Below, piece by piece: positions 11,801 to 24,942 of a DNA stretch of 64,000 nucleotides. Position numbers and translations under genes: made by a program. A model generated the notes under the pieces. The model was not told the DNA's origin. It did no database searches and saw only the letters and a list, made by a program, of their open reading frames with translations. Position 1 is the first letter of the stretch. Each line of letters starts with the position of its first letter. Where the stretch lies: positions 21,581,611-21,645,610 of the forward strand of contig OZ017801.1 of assembly GCA_963969395.1 (NCBI GenBank), read 5' to 3'. This stretch comes from Pseudoscleropodium purum (lineage: Eukaryota; Streptophyta; Bryopsida; Hypnales; Brachytheciaceae).

Positions 11801-13250
11801 GTTATTAGAGCAATGTAGACCCAGCAGGGTAGTAGAAGCAATAGATGATGGCTTTCTATTGAGAATTGTAGCTAGAGAGTTTGGATTTCTTACCACTATA
11901 TTTTGTAATCATTTGTGGCAAATCTTGACAAGTAGAGGCAACAAAGAGTCTTGAACATGGAAAGAAGAAGAAACTCTAGTGAAGTACATTTTAGATATGC
12001 AAGAGAGAGGCCTAGCTAGCTACCTTTAAATTCAAGGCAACTCATTAAAAATCAAGGTGCATGGGTTTGCACAAATTAGGATCACTACATTCAAAAATAG
12101 AGTTCTAAGGGACATTTCATGGTAATTTGAATCTTATGAAATTTAGAACGATGATGAAATTAGTGTACAAGTTGAAAAAGATAAAAAAAAGTTTTGTTAT
12201 AGTTAAGATATAGGCAAGAAGTATATATAAAGTGATCGCAACATAGGAAGTGGCTTGCAATTCAATCATGTATTAGTGCAAAAGGGTAGTGACTTCCTAA
12301 CTACTAAATTTTTAGAAGCAAATAAAAGAAGGAAAATTTCTTATCTAAAATATAGGAAACATATACTACTATAGCAATGCATCCAAAGGCTTCAATGACT
12401 CACTACTTCTTCAAGGACTAGATAAAACACTTTGTGAAGGGTGTGTAAAAAATGTTTGAAATGTCATTTATCAAGTATCAAGTTACTCAATCTAGATGGC
12501 TACTCTTCACATGTCACTTAAAAAGTTGTGAAAATATTTAGCAATTGGCTAAATGAATAGATCTACTAACTTTCCTTTCTCATGCATTGCACCCATTAGA
12601 TGCAACAATTTTAAACCTTCCAAAAAAGTCTTCAAGGCATATAGAGACAAATTAGTGGACATTAAATCACATAAAAAAATCTTGTTGTATACAAATACAT
12701 CATGTCAATATCACATTGTGACAACATGAGAAATAGTGTGCCAACACTTGACAATAAACTTGTAATTATTTGGCAATCGAACCACATCAAGACCTAATGA
12801 GCTTTTAACCAATGGTCAATATTATGGTCATAGGGAAAAGCTACATGATTGTGACATATGTCACAATCACAATAAATCTTGCAAAAAATGATAAAACAAC
12901 AAAAAATATCCTATCACCACAAAACTAATATTGGTGACATCCATAGTAAGTAAAGAAAATAAACATCTATGACACAAGTACACTAAGTGTAGCAAGCGGT
13001 TTTACAATCACTCTTATACTAACAAAAGGTGAAGAAAAATTCCTTAAAAAGCTAAAAAAAACTCACAAGTACCACAACAATCAAGTACATTGTTCTCGAA
13101 GAATATTTGCATGCTAAAATAAAGTCTACAATTTCACTCCACCACATGAGACACTCAACTTGAAAAAGATGAATCCCTAAACTCTACTCACAGAAGACAT
13201 AGGCAAATAAAGTTTTCAACTGAGATGCCAAAAAAGACGCCAAGGCCTAA
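8813..13250. other. AT-rich stretch without a recognised gene
   Basis: Several minus-strand frames of 60-103 codons occur (for example 10399-10692, 10729-10968 and 11249-11560). None shows a familiar motif, and they are not joined by convincing splice sites. The stretch 11100-11560 is purine-rich on the plus strand. It is probably old transposon sequence beyond recognition. Confidence 0.4.
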
Positions 13251-13747
13251 ACCTTTAAAACTTGAATTTGAAATATAAAACAACTATTTTTTGCTTTTGA
13301 AATAAAAATCTAAAAATGAAACTATTAAGTAGAAATTTCTACTCCATTTGGAATTTTTGAAAAATTTACTAAAATAAACATTTTAGTAAAATTTGAAGTT
13401 GATTATCTATAATTACGTTTCTAAATGTGGAGTGATACACTACTGACACAAAATAAATTATTTAAATTATAATGTTCTACATTATAATATACTTCTATTC
13501 TAGAAAATTGATTTGTTGAACATAATTTGTATTTGATATGAATTTCTTTCATTCAATATTTAAAAATTCATGATAATTTGAAATTTTCACAAAAAACTTT
13601 GAAATTTTTTTGACAAATATTAGACATGTGATTCCATCTCTTGAAAATAATTTTTTTTAATTTTTAAATAGAAATAAATGAAGGATATAAAATGAAGGAC
13701 TTTCAAGTTTGACTACACATTCATAAGCTTTGTCTTTCAGGGATTAA
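13250..13747 (+). repeat. Probable decayed TTAA-ended element, short subfamily
   Basis: The right end at 13734-13747 reads CTTTCAGGGATTAA, matching the family terminus CTTTAGGGGTTAA. The interior (about 13500-13740) resembles 41960-42220, sharing TTTGATAT.AATTT and a GACATGTGATTCCATCT/GACATATGACTTCATCT block. The left end was not located. Confidence 0.4.
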
Positions 13748-13854
13748 ACATCATATTTGTTATCGTGGAATTGTCAATGGATCAAAATGTAGAAGTTTTG
13801 AATTCATCTAGGTCTAAGTTATAGTTACCAACCACAATCTAAAACTCAAGAGCT

Positions 13855-14540
13855 TTAACCTCCAAAGTTTTTTGACTATTTTTCACAAAAGTGTCTAAAA
13901 GTGCCACCTTCTAGTGCATTGAGCATAACTAAAATTTTCAAACATTTTCAAACTTTTAACTACACCAATTTGTACTAGACTAATAAAAAAAAATTTATGA
14001 AATTTTTTAGACCATATGACCATGTAAATTGTGAGATTGTAATGTTTGAAGTTAGATTAATATAATTTGACTCAATTTGTAGAGAAGGAGGCACTATCCA
14101 ACTTAGGAAACTTGAACCATTGAGTAGGTAGTTATGTTAGTTACTTTCTTGATAATATTCAAAGATAACGGAGGTGTTTAAAATACACAAAAAAATCTTG
14201 CACTAAGACAATGTCCAACAAGAAGGAATTGCATTAACAAGATTTCAAATTGTTTTGGTGAACTCATTTTTTGGAAGATTAAAATCACAATGACCAATAC
14301 AAATATTTCCTATTCTAAATCAAGAACCCAAAAGTAAGAAAGAAAAAATTCAAAAATTTATACTAGCACATACTTGAATTACTAGCTCTAAAATTGCTAT
14401 TTTTAGTGCATTAAGTGAGAATTAGAAAAAAAATTCTAATTATATTTATATATCATTGATGTACACCACTATAAAAATTCATGGAAAAATTGTAGCATTA
14501 GAAAAAGAATGGGACCTCAAAAGGGTTGCTAAATTATAGA
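13855..14540 (+). repeat. Possible TTAA-ended element, diverged copy
   Basis: The left end reads TTAACCTCCAAAG and continues TTTTTTGACTATTTTTCAC, as at the left ends of the better copies (43536 and the right end of 15565-16519). The interior is poorly conserved. A degenerate right end may lie near 14512-14535. Confidence 0.35.
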
Positions 14541-15564
14541 CTAGTAGTTTGACTAATTTTTATAAAATTAAAAATTGCAATCCAATGTGATGCCTAATTA
14601 TGGATGATGTCACAATGTTGCTAGGAATTTAGTTACTTTGGAAGGTTTGAGTATTGTAACTAGACTTTTTAAAGTGGTATAATGTTGTAATTTGTTTTTC
14701 AGTGGTTAAAGATATATTTTGTTTTTATTGAATGCTTGAATGGTTTGATATGTGATGCTTATAGATTTAAATTATGCAATAATACGTGTTGAATTTTAAT
14801 TACATCGATTGACTTTAATATTCTTGTTAATACATATTATAGTTGTTCTAGTTAGGTTGCATGTCTTTTTTTATTATGTGCTACTCTAGTTGAAATGCTC
14901 TTCTCAAGTAAGTGAATTATTGTCAATTTTCATATTTATATTGTTGATTTGTAATTTTTACTATTGATTATTTGGTTAATTTATTTTTTCATACTTATGA
15001 TTTTGATGTATATTGTGTGCTTGGATTCCAAAACAACACTCAAATCACTAATTATTAATAACTAGATAAAGGTATGTTTTAAGTGAGTTTTATAGTATAG
15101 TCTTGGATATAATATTGAAAATCTCCTTAAAGTTAATTATTTATAATCTTATAACTAAGACTACACAGAAAAACTCACTTAAAACACCCCTTTTTCTTAT
15201 AGTGCAAAGTCCTTCAAAACTATTTTGGTGATTTAAATGTTAAATGTTAAAGTATGATGTAAATAAAATGAAATTATGAAATAGAAAGTGATAAATTTAC
15301 TTAAATACTATATATAATGTACTATACATTTATCAAGATGTGAGGAAAATTTTAGCATTCAATGACAAGGGGGAAATAATTGAAGCTTTTTTACACACAA
15401 AGACAATTTTCAAGGCCCAATATCATTATTATTCAATAACCTATCAATTTTCCTTTGGCTTCTAGGGTATAGTTGCTATCCATCTAGTATGCTTTCTATA
15501 AGTATCTTATAATCATAAACAATTATAGAAGACAAGGTTTCTTTCACACAAGATGATGATTCTA
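14541..15564. other. AT-rich stretch, nothing recognised
   Basis: There is no frame with a known motif and no repeat relationship that I could see. Confidence 0.4.
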
Positions 15565-16519
15565 TTAACCTTTTAAGGACCAAGGTGCACTTTTGGCAAA
15601 ATAACTTTTTGGGGCAAGTGCATGTGAGCGAAGATTTTAATATTTTAGGCCCAAATTTTAATAGAAGGTGTGGACAAGGAATATCTTTCATGTGCACTAA
15701 ATTTCAGGACATTTGGAAATATGAGTCAAAAGTTATGGCCTAATATGTAGTTTGTTTCTCAACTTGGGCAGTCTGGGCAGATCTGGAAAAATCACTTTTT
15801 TCAAAAATAAAAAATTGAAATTAATTCTCTAGATTTATATATAGATAAAAAGATTTGAATCATTCCATTTTGATCAATGAGTCAAAAGTTTTGAGGTGTT
15901 TTAGTTTGCAAGCAGTTATGGATTCTCTATTCCAAAATAAACTTTGAAGTTCTTTATTGAACTCAATTTTCAATATTTTTGGAAAAAATAAAAATAATAG
16001 GTGAAGACTGTTTATTACAACATTACAACCATTGGGATTGGCATTTTTCAATTCCATAACTAAATTATTAACAATTTAGTATTTTGATTCATTTTCTACT
16101 TCTTTCTACTTCTTATTTTTTTCCTATATGTTGTACAATTCCAAATGACTTGAAATTTTTGAAGTTCCAAATGATCTGAAATTTTTCAAGCATGTAGCCA
16201 ACTTGCCTTGAAGAATGAATCCAAAGAGTTGCAACCATTTTGGACATTTTTTAATACAAATGTGACCTTGTGAAAAGCATTTGCCCGATTTTTCATAGGG
16301 CCAAAAAAAGGCTTTTTGTCAATTGAAATGTTAATATCTTGCAATCTACACAGTGGAAATTTTTGAAATTTTTTTGACATCTTTTCAAATTATCATAATA
16401 CAAGATCCCATGGTTGGATGTGTCCAAAAATGTTAAATTTTTTTTTTAATACTTGTCTTGAAATTGGCAGTTTTGGAGCATTTTTGGTGAAAACATAGTC
16501 AACGAACTTTAGGGGTTAA
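15565..16519 (-). mobile_element. TTAA-ended non-autonomous element, copy A (955 bp)
   Basis: The left end reads TTAACCTTTTAAGGACC and the right end CTTTAGGGGTTAA. In reverse complement the copy follows the 43536-44449 copy along its whole length, including the paired CTGCCCA/GACTGCCCAA segment, ATATAGGAAAAAATAG and the CATAGGATCTTG/CATGGGATCTTG region. Flanks outside TTAA (..GATTCTA and TCCTTTT..) share no further duplication, as expected if TTAA itself is the target duplication. Short frames inside are not conserved between copies, so it appears non-coding. Confidence 0.7.
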
Positions 16520-18139
16520 TCCTTTTGTTGGTGCTTAAGTTCATACTAGTTTAATGTCCTAATAATCACCCACAAATGTTCAATGGAATTCATGTTTGGT
16601 GATTGAGTAGACTTAGATAAGAAAATAAAAGATTGGGTAGAAAATCACAAGTTCATACCATGAGGGATGTATATAGGTACATTACCTTGCTATAAAATGA
16701 CTTCTTATATATCTAAATTAAATTTCTAAATTTGCCACAAAGGTATTCTTTAAAAGTTTTTGGTAACCATGTTGATTGAAGCAACCTTCAATTCTATGTA
16801 TCAAACTAGGTTCATTTATATACATAGATCCCCAAACCATCACTAAGCCACCACCACATTTAATTGTTGAAAATTTGAAATAACAATTCATTATGAAAGA
16901 TACTAAACTCTTTCATTTGAAAAAAAAATCTATCAATTTTAGATTCATCTAAGTATATGTGAGTGTAACACCCTTTTTTTTGTACTCAATTTTCATTTTG
17001 ATGTACTAATAGAGCTTAAATTGCTTGATGGCTTTAAAAGTAAGAGGTAATATGAGATTTTTTTATTAAATAATTTGATGAATTGTTTTAGAGTATCAAA
17101 AGTATCCCAGAGCAATTGAAAAGTTAGAACAATTTAATTGGTCTAAATTTATAGAGGTGCTTGACACTAGCTAAAATATATAATTGAGTAAGGAATTTTT
17201 TCTCAAGCTTTTTTTTGCCTTTATACTTGTAGAAGTAACAAATATCATATCTCCCTTCTTGATTTTCTTTCTCTTTCTCTTGTCTATGTTTGGTTGCTCT
17301 TTTTGAATTAAAGTCATCTCCTTATTTAAAGTTAGGCATTTTTATTTGTGCAATAAAGCTTAAAGCTATTTTTGTGGAATGTATGTTAAATTATGATTTC
17401 AAGTCCTAATAAATGGGCATTCATATATTGTGTATGATTTCTTATGAAAGGAATTACTTGTTTGTCACTATAACCTAATGTATGTATGTATCAATTATCA
17501 TTGATGAAATCAATATAATTGTCTGTGAAAGCTTTGAGGAGATTAATATTGTTGTATGTATTTAAAGCAATTGATATGTGTGATATGTGTAATAAGAGAA
17601 TATTATTAAGCCTTAAAGTTATATTGGATGAGAATAACTTGTGGCTTTTAGTTTGTATTTAAATGTGTGGAATTACTCAATGAATGATTAGATTGAATGG
17701 AATGTGAAGTCCCAAATATTAGTTACTCTAAAATAGCTTTAAACTATACTAATATTAGCCTTAAAAAATAAATATTAAGGAAGAGAAAATGTATACAAGA
17801 TACTAATGATCAATGCAATTTAGTGAATGTGGATGCTTTAAATAATCAAATTATAAAATATTAAAAACTTAAAATAAAGGCTACAATCATAATTTCCTAA
17901 AAGAATTGGTGATGATGAGCTCAATCATGCTTTAATCAATTGTCTACATTGGATGTGAGTTGAATAGATGAAATCTTTTGGAACAAGTTGTCAAATGGCC
18001 TTAAGCAAAACAATAGAAAATTGCTATAAACGCAATTAGGAGGCTGGTGATTGTAAGAAAGATTTGTCTTTTTTGCATCACATTGAGAGTGACAAAGTTG
18101 TTTTTTGCTAGAATTTTTGAAGGCTGAATCCAATGAACT
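16520..18139. other. AT-rich stretch, nothing recognised
   Basis: Only short frames occur. There are no motifs or splice-linked exons, and no repeat partner was noticed in this window. Confidence 0.4.
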
Positions 18140-18510
18140 TGAAATTTTTATAGAAGATGGATAACTTTATTTTGATCATATCATTATTTTTCTTAGAAAT
18201 TAATAAAAATCATTTCATATTTAAAAGTCAATTTTTCTAATTTGTCACACTTTGAGGTTTAGGGGTTTTTAGTATTGTAGAGTGTTTAAAAATAATGATC
18301 TAGAGATGGAATTTTTGTGATCTATTCCTATAGTAGGGGGACATGTGTTTACCAAAGGAAATCTAAAAATATAATATTTTTTGGTCTCTATACTAGTACA
18401 AATAGGACTCCCTTGTACGCTCACTTTTGAACATTGAAGTTGGCTTTGACTTCATTTTTTTTGTGAAATCTGATCATCATCAAGTCTTCACAAATTGCCA
18501 ATTTTGAGGG
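18140..18510 (+). repeat. Dispersed non-coding repeat, copy 2 (partner 2240-2600)
   Basis: Same family and orientation as 2240-2600, with the same ordered landmarks (TCACACTTT.AGGTTTAGG, GGGGACATG, ctcccttgta, a CATCATCAAGTCTTC-type end). The flanking sequences differ, so the match limits roughly mark the element. Confidence 0.55.
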
Positions 18511-19889
18511 TATTTCTTGATGATTTCTTATTTCTTATTAATTTATACCTTATTGTATCTATTTTTTGTGATAATTTGTCTTTTTTTCAAACAAAACTAT
18601 TTCAGTACTTGCTAATACGCATAGTATTTGTAATGGTACTTTTAGTCATTGAATTTTAGATCAGCAACTAAGATTGTTCTCTTTCCTAATATTTTTATTA
18701 CTTGTAGTATTGAGCACAAAACTGTAGTTTTAGCAAAATGCTACAAAAACAAAAGGTCTTTTTTGCAATCACCCATGCCTACCAATGGATTGATGAAGTT
18801 GAATGAACTAAGATTTGTTTGTAGAATGAACAAGTGATGCTTTAAGCAAATATTATGAGCCAATGCCAAATTGAGCAATTGCAATAGAAAACATTTACAA
18901 ATATGCCTTCGGCTATATGTTTTGCATTCCCTAAAGCTAAAGGCTTGCCTTTGTTTGGTAGTCCAAAGACTAATTTAAGATGGTGACTACATATTTGTAT
19001 TCTTATATCCATAAGAAATGGATGGAAACTAAAATTAGGATATTTAAAGAGTATTACTTACTCCTATATCCAATGGGTTAACATACCAAATCAAATCAAA
19101 TCACAAGACATATCTACTTGAAAATTGACTTCAAGCACATAATGATAGCTATTTAACCTTCCCTATTGACCTCCCCTTATACTAGAGGTCCTCAATTTGT
19201 TGAATTGAACAAAACCAAGATTACAGAACACCATGCAAATCAAATCATCAAAACTCAAATATTTATATTTTCTTACTAGTTCTAAGCAAGCCTTAATATT
19301 TTGTCTTAAGAGATTGATGGTTTTTTCTCTTTCCCACATGTATTTGAGTGCAAACTTGTTCTATAAAGTGCAAGATATACAATAACATACTCATTTCTAT
19401 TCTATAAATTTTTTGTACTTCATTTATAGTATTTCTTACATTAGCTCCAATTGAGAGTTTTGCATTTGGAAAGCACTTTTTTTAGATTAGGCCTCTCTAC
19501 ACTCTACTAACTAACATTTAAAGTCTTTGTTGCATCTTTTACACTAAAATCTTTTAAAATATAGAAAGTTCACCATTTTGCTTTTCCTTTGACAATGGTC
19601 TCATCTTCTTTCCTTGCAAGGTGGTGTATAAACAAAGGAATACAAATGGTTTCACACACAATAAAATGAATATGAAGCAATTAATAATTGATGACCTAGG
19701 GCCAATCTACACTTCCATTCTTTTGCACATGAGGCTCATTTCCATGGACTATCAAAAACTCAACCTAAGCACATGCAGAAAAAGACAAGTGGTAAACTCT
19801 CATATAGAAATCTTGTTGAAAATAGATTGTAAGGTCAAAGGTCCAAAAAATGACCTTTCAAGAGTTGGTTTCATTTTATGGCAAGTTAA
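18511..19889. other. AT-rich stretch, nothing recognised
   Basis: A plus frame at 19621-19923 has 100 codons but no recognisable domain. It overlaps the start of the dispersed repeat at 19890, so it is unlikely to be a gene. Confidence 0.35.
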
Positions 19890-20050
19890 ACTTCTCAAAA
19901 CAAATTTTAGTAAATTTGTATAGGAAGGAAATTAGAATTGGCATCTAATCCAAAGCTATTTCATATTTTGTAGGTCTTTGTGGAATTCATTATAAAATTT
20001 TTGAAGTAGAAATGCAATGGTGGCTACAAATGTCCTCCTCTTTAATTCTT
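19890..20050 (+). repeat. Short dispersed repeat (partner 29490-29640)
   Basis: Bases 19890-20050 align with 29490-29640. Shared landmarks are CTTCT.AAAACAA, TTTTAGTAAATTT, GGAATTGGCATCTAA and TTTTTGAAGT.GAAATG. It is non-coding, and its limits are uncertain. Confidence 0.5.
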
Positions 20051-21339
20051 AAACATCAAGAGGCTGATCCAAAATTAACAATTTGAAAAAAATCATCACC
20101 TAGTACTATTTGGAAGAATATTTTGGAATTGATGTACAAACAAAAGCTGTAGACTTTGAGGTTTAGATTCTTTTTGTATTGTTAGATTCACCAATACTAT
20201 TACCAATATTTCTCTATAAATTTTGAAAGTAAAATTTCAAAATTCCTTCAAAATTCAATTACAAACAAAATATTGTCATTTTTTGAATTAAATTTATTGG
20301 AATGGATTTAAATCAAGCTTCTCTTAATATGGTGATTTTTTTCAATTTTTTTGTTTTTTTAATATGTAACCTCATTTTTGCAAATCTTGTTTTGACCTAG
20401 AGTCAATGCAATTTTGGCTTGGTCAACCATTAGATACACTTCCACATTTTTAATTTTAGAAGAAATATCTCCTTTAAAAAATCCATCATTAGGTAGGACA
20501 CCAACTTGATAAAAGTATGTTCATAAATTAAGATGATTTTCATCCAAGTAGTAACGAGAAAGAGAAGTGATTTTCAATTTGTTTGTCTTATAGAAATTGA
20601 ACATTAAGGCACTTCATGGTTAGATATTCACTATTGGTGCATTGAAGAAAGAAAAATGTACCTTTGCATTAAAGGATGCTATATAGGACTTCCTACCAAA
20701 ATCCTAGAAGGTATGCAACCTCCATCAGACCAAGGTAGTCACCAAAAATGCTCTGAGTATTGAACGAATAAGTACATTCTTTGTTCCTACAATGAACAAT
20801 GAAGTCATCCATCAAACACTTTTAACCCTCAATGTTTTTCTAGGGTTTAAAGCATCACCACCATTCCTTCCAAATAGGGCTAGTGAAAATGGAATGGTCA
20901 AATCCCATAGCTTCTAGGTTGTTTTTGTCTCCTATTCATTCTCACCCTCAAGGACGCACCAAACCAAGTTTGTTGCAAGCATGAATGATTTGGTAGGATG
21001 AAGACCAATCTATATGCAAATTGATTAAAAAATTATAAGAAATGGACCACAAACCAACAAACTAAGATCAAACAAGAGTCAAAGGATGGCAGGTCGGGTG
21101 GCAAGGACACTCTTCTAATGCTTGGAGAGAGAATTTTGGAGTGACCAATCTCTTTTTGTCCCTTGTTTGTGAATGGATGGGAATGCTCTTAGAAAGCTTA
21201 CCCATAAAGGTGCCGACCCATTTCTACCCAGGGACCCATTCTCGTCATATAGACTACACTCTTTCCAATCAACATGAGATTAATGAGGGCACAATTTCCA
21301 ATGCAGTTGTCTAGCATTATGATTGGTTGCAGGCTTTGT
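20051..21339. other. No recognised gene
   Basis: It is AT-rich at first and becomes more GC-balanced after 20900. No frame with a known motif was found. Confidence 0.35.
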
Positions 21340-22195
21340 TTATTTTACAAGTAACCTATGGTTGAAAATAGGAAGGCCTACATGACAAGAATGTCTAAAA
21401 CAGAATCTTCAATGAAAAAATTTATAGTAATTAAATTCTGAGAAATAAAATTCTGAAAAAAATATGGAATCCTTCTAAACTCAAAAAAACAGCGCTCCAG
21501 GTATGTGAAATTGGTTAAGTGGCCGGAAATGGGTCGGCTCCGTTAGTCAATCCAAAATACTCCGTATCATCACAGTGTGCCTGGTGACTCACCAAGCTTC
21601 CAAATTTAGAAACACAGGCGGGGACAGTTGTGAAGGTCACTTTACATTCAATTCCAGACGGCTGTCCTGAACCACTCCAAAACGCGCAGCGTGAACTACA
21701 TTCAAATGATTGTACCTCAAGGTACAAGATGATCAATCTAATCTTTAGTTCCTGACGTCTCCCACATCGCCCCACACACACACACACGAAAACATATAAA
21801 GGAGCGGACTCATTTCCGATCAGCATCCCATTTTCGCAGTATAGAGTGCTGGCATTTCCGATCAGCTGTGCCGTAGGTGACAGCTGACGTAAAACAGGAG
21901 CAGTAGAATGTTCAGGAGGTTTACATTGCAACCATAAATTGATCACAATATGTACATTGAAAGCCACGGACCGCTTTTGTAACCGGTCTATGGTTGGAAA
22001 TTGGTTTGCCTACTGATTGGAAATAGGACAAAGAGAATCTTCACCCAAAAAATTTATAATAATTTCGTTCTTGAGTGAAAAAATGTCAAAAATTATGAAA
22101 TCCTTCTTAAGTCTATTTCTATACACGGAGAAATTTTCTCCTCAACTTCCCATGCTGCAGATAGGCTAAACTGCTGAAGTGATCGGAAATGGGTG
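21340..22195 (+). repeat. Pair of diverged direct repeats about 620 bp apart
   Basis: The segment 21400-21540 recurs at 22020-22195. Both read AGAATCTTCA, then AAAAAATTTATA.TAATT, then TTCTGA/TTCTTGAG, then GAATCCTTCTAA/GAAATCCTTCTTAA, and end with CGGAAATGGGT. The preceding CTATGGTTG.AAAT segment also recurs (about 21358 and 21988). A further CATTTCCGATCAGC motif occurs twice between them. They could be short LTR-like direct repeats or a local duplication. A 150-codon minus frame (21515-21967) crosses this region but resembles nothing I know. Confidence 0.45.
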
Positions 22196-23156
22196 ATCAT
22201 CCTGATAAATATGAAAAAACAATAGGCTGGCTGGCTAAAGGAAAGGGTCCGTCGGACCTGCTGTACCTCGAGCATGTCAAATTGTGTGCGTGTCATCGAC
22301 ATACCTTGTACAAGTGTCACAATTGTTAAATTCTGGAAAATTCCATGCCATGTGTGCCGTAAGTTAATGTGCCGACCTTCGAGCGATCGGATGTTGCTTT
22401 TGAGTTGCCCACTTGAAACCTAGAAATCGAGTTTTACCTCACTTGGAACAATGAGTGGTGTTGAAATCAGTCTTAAGATAGACCGGTATCGATCTCGATC
22501 TGGTTCTGTAAGGTACTTCTGTTTTCTGAAACAACCCACTAGCTTGGACCGACGTGGTCAACCTAAAACTGTGTCTCTCCAAATGTGCTACGGAGTATTT
22601 TATTGGAAATTTGGCCAAATTTGCAAGTATAGTAAACCTCCATTTCGTTGAATTGGCAAAATTCCACAACTTGGGCACGTTTCAGGGCGGGCATGCGACT
22701 GGATCACTGAAAACGCAAATGTATACAAGTCCTAGTTTAGCGGAGCTTCACGGCGCTGAATGACACAATTCTTGGCGCCAAAAAACTGACAATACTAAGG
22801 CCAGACCAAGTTCTTCTTCTTCTTGGAATGGCAAATTTAAGTTAGTGCCATTCAAGAACTCGAAGTTGTGATAACTTATACTTTTAAGTTTTTCATGCTT
22901 TTGAAAATTTAGGACTTTCCTGTGCAAGTACGTTGTGGGTGGTCAACGATTTCCTTGCGAACACAAGCACAGAATAGCTTCATGATAAGCTTCCTTGACT
23001 AAATCAGCACTTGCGAATACAGACAAGAATACTGCATCCACAGAAATAGAAATACTGAAAACATGCAGTCACGCATTAATTTCTCCCTAAGTACAGTAAG
23101 TTTTTGTCAAGAAATGGCAGACTCCTGCATTATTGTTAACCAATTACCGAAATAAG
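22196..23156. other. GC-richer island without a recognised gene
   Basis: Base composition is clearly less AT-rich than on either side, and there are opposing short frames at 22439-22763. No motif, start context or splice pattern supports a gene. It may be the remains of a promoter or gene edge. Confidence 0.35.
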
Positions 23157-24522
23157 GTAGAAACACCTAAAAGCAACACTTTTTTTCCTGATATTGCTAT
23201 CTCAAAGGTTAAATTTAGAAACACCAAAAAACAACACTTTTTTGGGTACTACTATCTCAAAGGTCAAATGACAAAAAAAAATTGATGAAATTATTAGTAA
23301 ACTCAGAAGAAATGCAACACAAGTGATTTTGTAATTTTATGACACTCTAGCAATATTTTACAAATTTTCAAAGTTGAGAATATAGGATAGCCTATACTTA
23401 ATAGTAGACTCATCTTGAATACACACCTTTGAAGCATGAAATGTTTGAACTTTTATTGGTTGCTTCAAAAAAATACTCACCTCTCACTTGGTTGCCTCTA
23501 GAAAGTAGTACTCATTTTGAGCCTTTAAAATGTTCATTCAATGCCACTTTTTAGGTATTAACCCTTGAAGTTCCATGACTTTGTTTTACTTGAAACCACT
23601 CAAAAACTGCCATTTTCGGTACAAATACCAAATTTTTGGAAAAAAACTTTTTTTTTGACACATATAACCATAGGATCTTGTAGAACACTGATTTAAAAAG
23701 ATGTAGAAAAAATTTAAGAACTTTCCACCGTGTGGATTGCAAGACTTTAGCATTTGAATTGACAAAAATCCTTTTTTTAACCCTGCAAAAAACTGGGCAG
23801 CTGCACTTTGCAAGCTCACTTTTCTATGAAAAATGTTCAAAATGGTGGTGCTTCTTTGGATTTGTTTTTTTAAACAAGTTTTTTACATGCTTGAAAATTT
23901 TCAAGTCATTTGGAATTGTACAACATATAGGAAAAAAATAGTAAGTAGAAAAAGATAGAAAATAATTCAAAACACTAAATTGTTCAAAATTTAATTAAGA
24001 AATTGAAAAATGTCAATTTCAATGGTTGTAATGTTCTTATAAACAATATTCATCCTATGATTTTATTATTTTCATAAAATACTGAAAATTGAGTGAAATA
24101 AACAACTTCAGAGTTTATTTTAGAGTACAAAATCTATAATTGCCCGCAAACTAAAATTCCTCATAATTTTTGATTCATTGATTGAAATGAAATGATTCAA
24201 AGCTTTCTACACATATAGAAATATAGAAATAAATTTCAAATTTTTATTTTTGAAAAAAGTGAAATTTTCAGATCTGCCCAAACTGCCCAAGTTGAAAAAC
24301 AAACAGCATATTGGGCCATAACTTTTGACTCCTATTTTCAAATGTCATGAAATTTGTTGCATATGAAAGATATTCCTTGTCTACACCTTCTATTAAAATT
24401 TCAGCCTAAAATATGGAAATTTCTAGTTACAATGACCTGCCCAAAAATTCTATACACAAAAAAATGTTGTCCGGTCCTTTAGAGGTTAAAAAACAAGAAA
24501 TGTTGCTTTTAGGTGTTTCTAC
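23157..24522. repeat. 22-bp perfect inverted repeat flanking TTAA element B
   Basis: Bases 23157-23178 (gtagaaacacctaaaagc..) are the exact reverse complement of 24501-24522. The second arm begins 12 bp after the right end of element B. The left arm is also the start of a two-unit tandem repeat (about 23157-23215 and 23216-23273, each ending TATCTCAAAGGT.AAAT). Confidence 0.6.
23558..24489 (+). mobile_element. TTAA-ended non-autonomous element, copy B (932 bp)
   Basis: It begins TTAACCCTTGAAG and ends CTTTAGAGGTTAA. The interior is collinear with 43536-44449: CATAGGATCTTGTAG, CACCGTGTGGATTGCAAGA, a GGGCAGCTGCACTT segment, ACATATAGGAAAAAAATAG, TTTATTTTAGAGTA, and GCCCAAACTGCCCAAG near the right end. 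No duplication is seen outside TTAA. The copy sits between the 22-bp inverted repeats. Confidence 0.72.
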
Positions 24523-24942
24523 TTTATCATCTACATTGCTTTGCTCTATCAATAAGGGAGAAAATCATTTTGTCATCTAAAAAATTAATATCAAAATACT
24601 ACCATATTAAAATAAATTCTTATTTTTGAAGAAATTGGTTCAGTATAGTAATATTTCAACCTACACTAATTCAAAGTAGTGTGACTATTGGTAAATTAAT
24701 ATTACATACACTATTAGGATGAAGTAATGAACTATAATATTCACATTCCATAATTGACACTTTTATGATTCAACAATAAATGACAAGAATTTAGATGTGT
24801 AGGAATGATTTGTATTTTAGCAATTAGAAGAGAAAGTATGTTGAAGAGAAAGTAGAGATTTGGGGCAAAAAATTGAGAGACATTTCATTTTAATATTCAT
24901 CTAAGTAGAGCATCAATAAAAGAAAATAAGGTCACCTATAAA

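Noticed and set aside
21515..21967. 150-codon minus-strand frame as a gene
   Set aside because: It has no recognisable domain, crosses a direct repeat and contains a translated CA microsatellite. It is left unassigned.
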